A stretch of DNA of 55,399 nucleotides from Candidatus Omnitrophota bacterium (GTDB lineage Bacteria; Omnitrophota; Gorgyraeia; JAHIPI01). The stretch is from positions 1-55,399 of the forward strand of contig JAHIPI010000080.1 of assembly GCA_018894435.1 (NCBI GenBank). Direction: 5' to 3'. Shown here in pieces: positions 53,486 to 55,399 of this stretch. Under the pieces are notes generated by a model. The model saw nothing but the letters and a program-made list of their open reading frames with translations, was not told where the DNA came from and searched no databases. Numbering within the stretch: the first letter of the stretch is position 1; each line of letters opens with the position of its first letter. Position numbers and translations under genes: made by a program.

Positions 53486-55079
53486 ATTTTCTCCGTTTTA
53501 TGAAAACAATCACTTCGTATAAGAGATACCCCGATAAAAACAAAAGCACTGCCGACATACCTACTAATAAATAATCTCCCGTGCGTATATATTTATTTGC
53601 GCTATAAAGCAAAGCTGCTACCGTGGTTATCAGCATAAAAGCGCCCGGTATTGCCGCGTAATAGACATTCTTCTTCCTGCGCAACAACCAGACCGTAATT
53701 ACCAAAAGCGCGAGCGCCGCGATTAATTGGTTCGTAGCTCCAAAAATCGGCCATATCTTTGCCCAATTCCCGCTTAATCCCAGCCATCCGCTCAGCGCCA
53801 CCACTATAGCTGTGGCGATAAACCTATTTTTTATCCCAAAAAGCTCGTGCGTAAGGTATCTGCCTATTCTGGTCGCTGTATCAAGGGTGGTAAGTATAAA
53901 TGCGTTTAAAATAATAATAGCTACTAATCCGCCCATACCGAACAGGATGGGTTTTGTTATTGCTCCATATCCAGAACCGAAAGCGCTGATAGGCCCTGAG
54001 CCGCCCTGCGAAAGATAACCGGAAAGGACTTCCCGCCCGCCAAGCCCCGCGCCTACGGCGATGACAACAAGGACGGCGAGTGCGCCTTCGGTAAGCATGG
54101 CGCCGTATCCTATCCTCTTTGCCTCCGCCTGGTTTGACAGTTGTTTTGAGCTGGTCCCGCTCGCTATCAAAGAATGAAATCCCGATATAGCGCCGCAGGC
54201 TACTATCACAAAGAGCATGGGCCACATGGCATTGCCCGACGCATCAGCCGATGACCAGGCTGGTACCGCCATCTGAGGATGCGTTATGATAATTCCGGCA
54301 TAACCGGCTATGATTCCAAAAAATAAAAAATACGCTGAAAGATAATCCCGCGGCTGTAGAAGCATGTGCACCGGTAATACAGAGGCTACAAAACAATATC
54401 CAAGAAGAATATATCCCCAAAATAATTTTGGATTTCCTACAGCCAGTTGAATAGGAAACTTTTCGCCCAAAAAGATGAATATTACAGTAAGGGTTAAACC
54501 TAAAATCGTTACCCAATAAATACCCGCCCTCACGTTATAGAGAAGATGCCCCACTAAAAGCGCCACCACTATCAATCCGAACGTAGGGATCACTATCTTG
54601 GGCTCTACGCTAAGCGTCTCCGCGCATAAATACACAAAGACAGCTATTACCAATATAAGAGCCAGCCACACAAAAGACGCGAAAAGTATCTTTGCCCTTC
54701 TTGATATAAGCGACTCCGCGATATCAGTCACGGACCTGCCTTCATGCTTCACAGATATCAGCAAAGAGCCGAAATCGTGCGTGCCTCCGATAAGAATGGA
54801 ACCTATTACTATCCACAAAACCGCCGGCGCCCATCCCCATATGGATAAGGCTATTATAGGACCTATGATAGGCCCGGCGCCTGCTATGCTTGAAAAGTGA
54901 TGCCCGAAAAGCACAAGCCAGTTCCTAGCGGGGACATAATCCACGCCGTCATACAACTTGTGCGCGGGTGTTTCTTCTTTATTATTTACGCCAAATAATT
55001 TTTCGATCCTCGCGCCATACACCCTATAGCCCAAGACCAATAGGATTATACTCAAAAAAGCCAATACAAGCGAGTTCAT
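53478..55079 (-). CDS. cstA: Carbon starvation protein CstA (peptide/pyruvate transporter family)
   Basis: A 533-residue membrane protein with about 13-15 helices. LFGHHFSSIAGAGPIIGPIIA and GGTHDFGSLLISVKHEGRSVTDIAE are CstA signatures, as is SGFHSLIASGTSSKQLSNQAEA. Family members import peptides or pyruvate on carbon limitation. No CRP site is evident. It overlaps lysC by 8 bp, an odd functional neighbour. Confidence 0.93.
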   Translation of the reverse strand: MNSLVLAFLSIILLVLGYRVYGARIEKLFGVNNKEETPAHKLYDGVDYVPARNWLVLFGHHFSSIAGAGPIIGPIIALSIWGWAPAVLWIVIGSILIGGTHDFGSLLISVKHEGRSVTDIAESLISRRAKILFASFVWLALILVIAVFVYLCAETLSVEPKIVIPTFGLIVVALLVGHLLYNVRAGIYWVTILGLTLTVIFIFLGEKFPIQLAVGNPKLFWGYILLGYCFVASVLPVHMLLQPRDYLSAYFLFFGIIAGYAGIIITHPQMAVPAWSSADASGNAMWPMLFVIVACGAISGFHSLIASGTSSKQLSNQAEAKRIGYGAMLTEGALAVLVVIAVGAGLGGREVLSGYLSQGGSGPISAFGSGYGAITKPILFGMGGLVAIIILNAFILTTLDTATRIGRYLTHELFGIKNRFIATAIVVALSGWLGLSGNWAKIWPIFGATNQLIAALALLVITVWLLRRKKNVYYAAIPGAFMLITTVAALLYSANKYIRTGDYLLVGMSAVLLFLSGYLLYEVIVFIKRRKYA

Positions 55080-55089
55080 CTTGTAATGC

Positions 55090-55399
55090 TTATTTTCCTT
55101 TCATGAAATAATCCATCAGCTGCCAGCCGGTAGGAAAAGACAATTTGCTCGACCTTGCCGCCTTCTCGCTGTAGGTCTCGATGTTATCGGCTTCTACGCC
55201 GCTGCCGTAGATCGCAAACGGTATCGGGTCGGCGACATGCGTGCCCACCGATATGGGCGTAGCGTGATCAGGCAATACCATCATCCGGACCCCATCCTTA
55301 TCCGGGAAGCGCTTAAGGATGCTGCCGACTATGAACTTATCGAAATTCTCTATCGCGCCTATTTTCGCCCTGATATCTTTATTATGCCCGGCTTCGTCA
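55090..55399 (-). CDS. apgM: Cofactor-independent phosphoglycerate mutase, archaeal type (partial)
   Basis: Only the C-terminal ~102 residues are in the window; the frame stays open to the right edge. DEAGHN and LPDHATPISVGTHVADPIPFAIYG hold the metal-binding His/Asp residues of the alkaline-phosphatase-like ApgM family, interconverting 3- and 2-phosphoglycerate. Its stop is 11 bp from cstA. With ppdK this points to active lower glycolysis. Confidence 0.88.
   Translation of the reverse strand, partial: DEAGHNKDIRAKIGAIENFDKFIVGSILKRFPDKDGVRMMVLPDHATPISVGTHVADPIPFAIYGSGVEADNIETYSEKAARSSKLSFPTGWQLMDYFMKGK

Overview
The window is one side of a Gram-negative bacterial chromosome. Almost every gene lies on the minus strand, in dense runs of housekeeping genes; the one clear plus-strand gene is a small secreted protein at 8389-8970. 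LpxA, an entericidin-like lipoprotein and a 498-residue beta-barrel porin indicate an outer membrane. The gene mix (porin of the alginate-export type, PPDK, GuaB3, PolX, DUF4870 and DUF2007 proteins, many repeat hairpins) resembles uncultured lineages such as Candidatus Omnitrophota. That placement is an inference from gene content, and no rRNA is present to test it.

Layout. 0.1-8.1 kb: PilZ and HD-GYP signalling proteins, a basic EF-Tu-domain-like protein, a LacI-type sensor without a DNA-binding domain, a MagIII-like glycosylase, PolX, an AsmA-like protein and a LOG-family protein. 8.1-14.5 kb: the secreted protein, lpxA, an entericidin-like lipoprotein, two adjacent long hairpin elements, a PflX-like radical SAM enzyme, a DUF4870 membrane protein, the porin with a structured leader, a PHP phosphoesterase and tRNA-Arg(CCT). 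14.6-20.2 kb: apt, a primary-type sigma factor, ppdK and glyQS. 20.3-25.7 kb is an accessory patch: small ferredoxin, membrane and DUF2007 proteins, a secreted SagB-type nitroreductase, a Doc toxin with an HTH partner under a palindromic operator, a histidine phosphatase, many repeats and a third long hairpin element. 25.7-55.4 kb: recO, DUF502, dgkA-PAP2, ybeY, pgpH, phoH, aspS, hisS, HU, dnaE, guaB3, groEL-groES under CIRCE control, coaX, birA, uvrB, nadC, rluB, valS, cimA, lysC, cstA and the 3' part of apgM at the right edge.

The most unusual content is in the repeats. Three 234-276-bp elements share one plan: long outer inverted arms and a perfect GC-rich hairpin at the exact centre. Two of them end 0-3 bp from a stop codon. 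Smaller palindromes form terminators and overlap the last codons of coaX, uvrB and the sagB-like gene. A 15-bp palindrome, TCTAACCWGGTTAGA, occurs four times, always between genes. The porin leader has mutually exclusive pairings followed by a terminator-like hairpin, as in a riboswitch. No transposase, integrase, CRISPR array or rRNA gene was seen.
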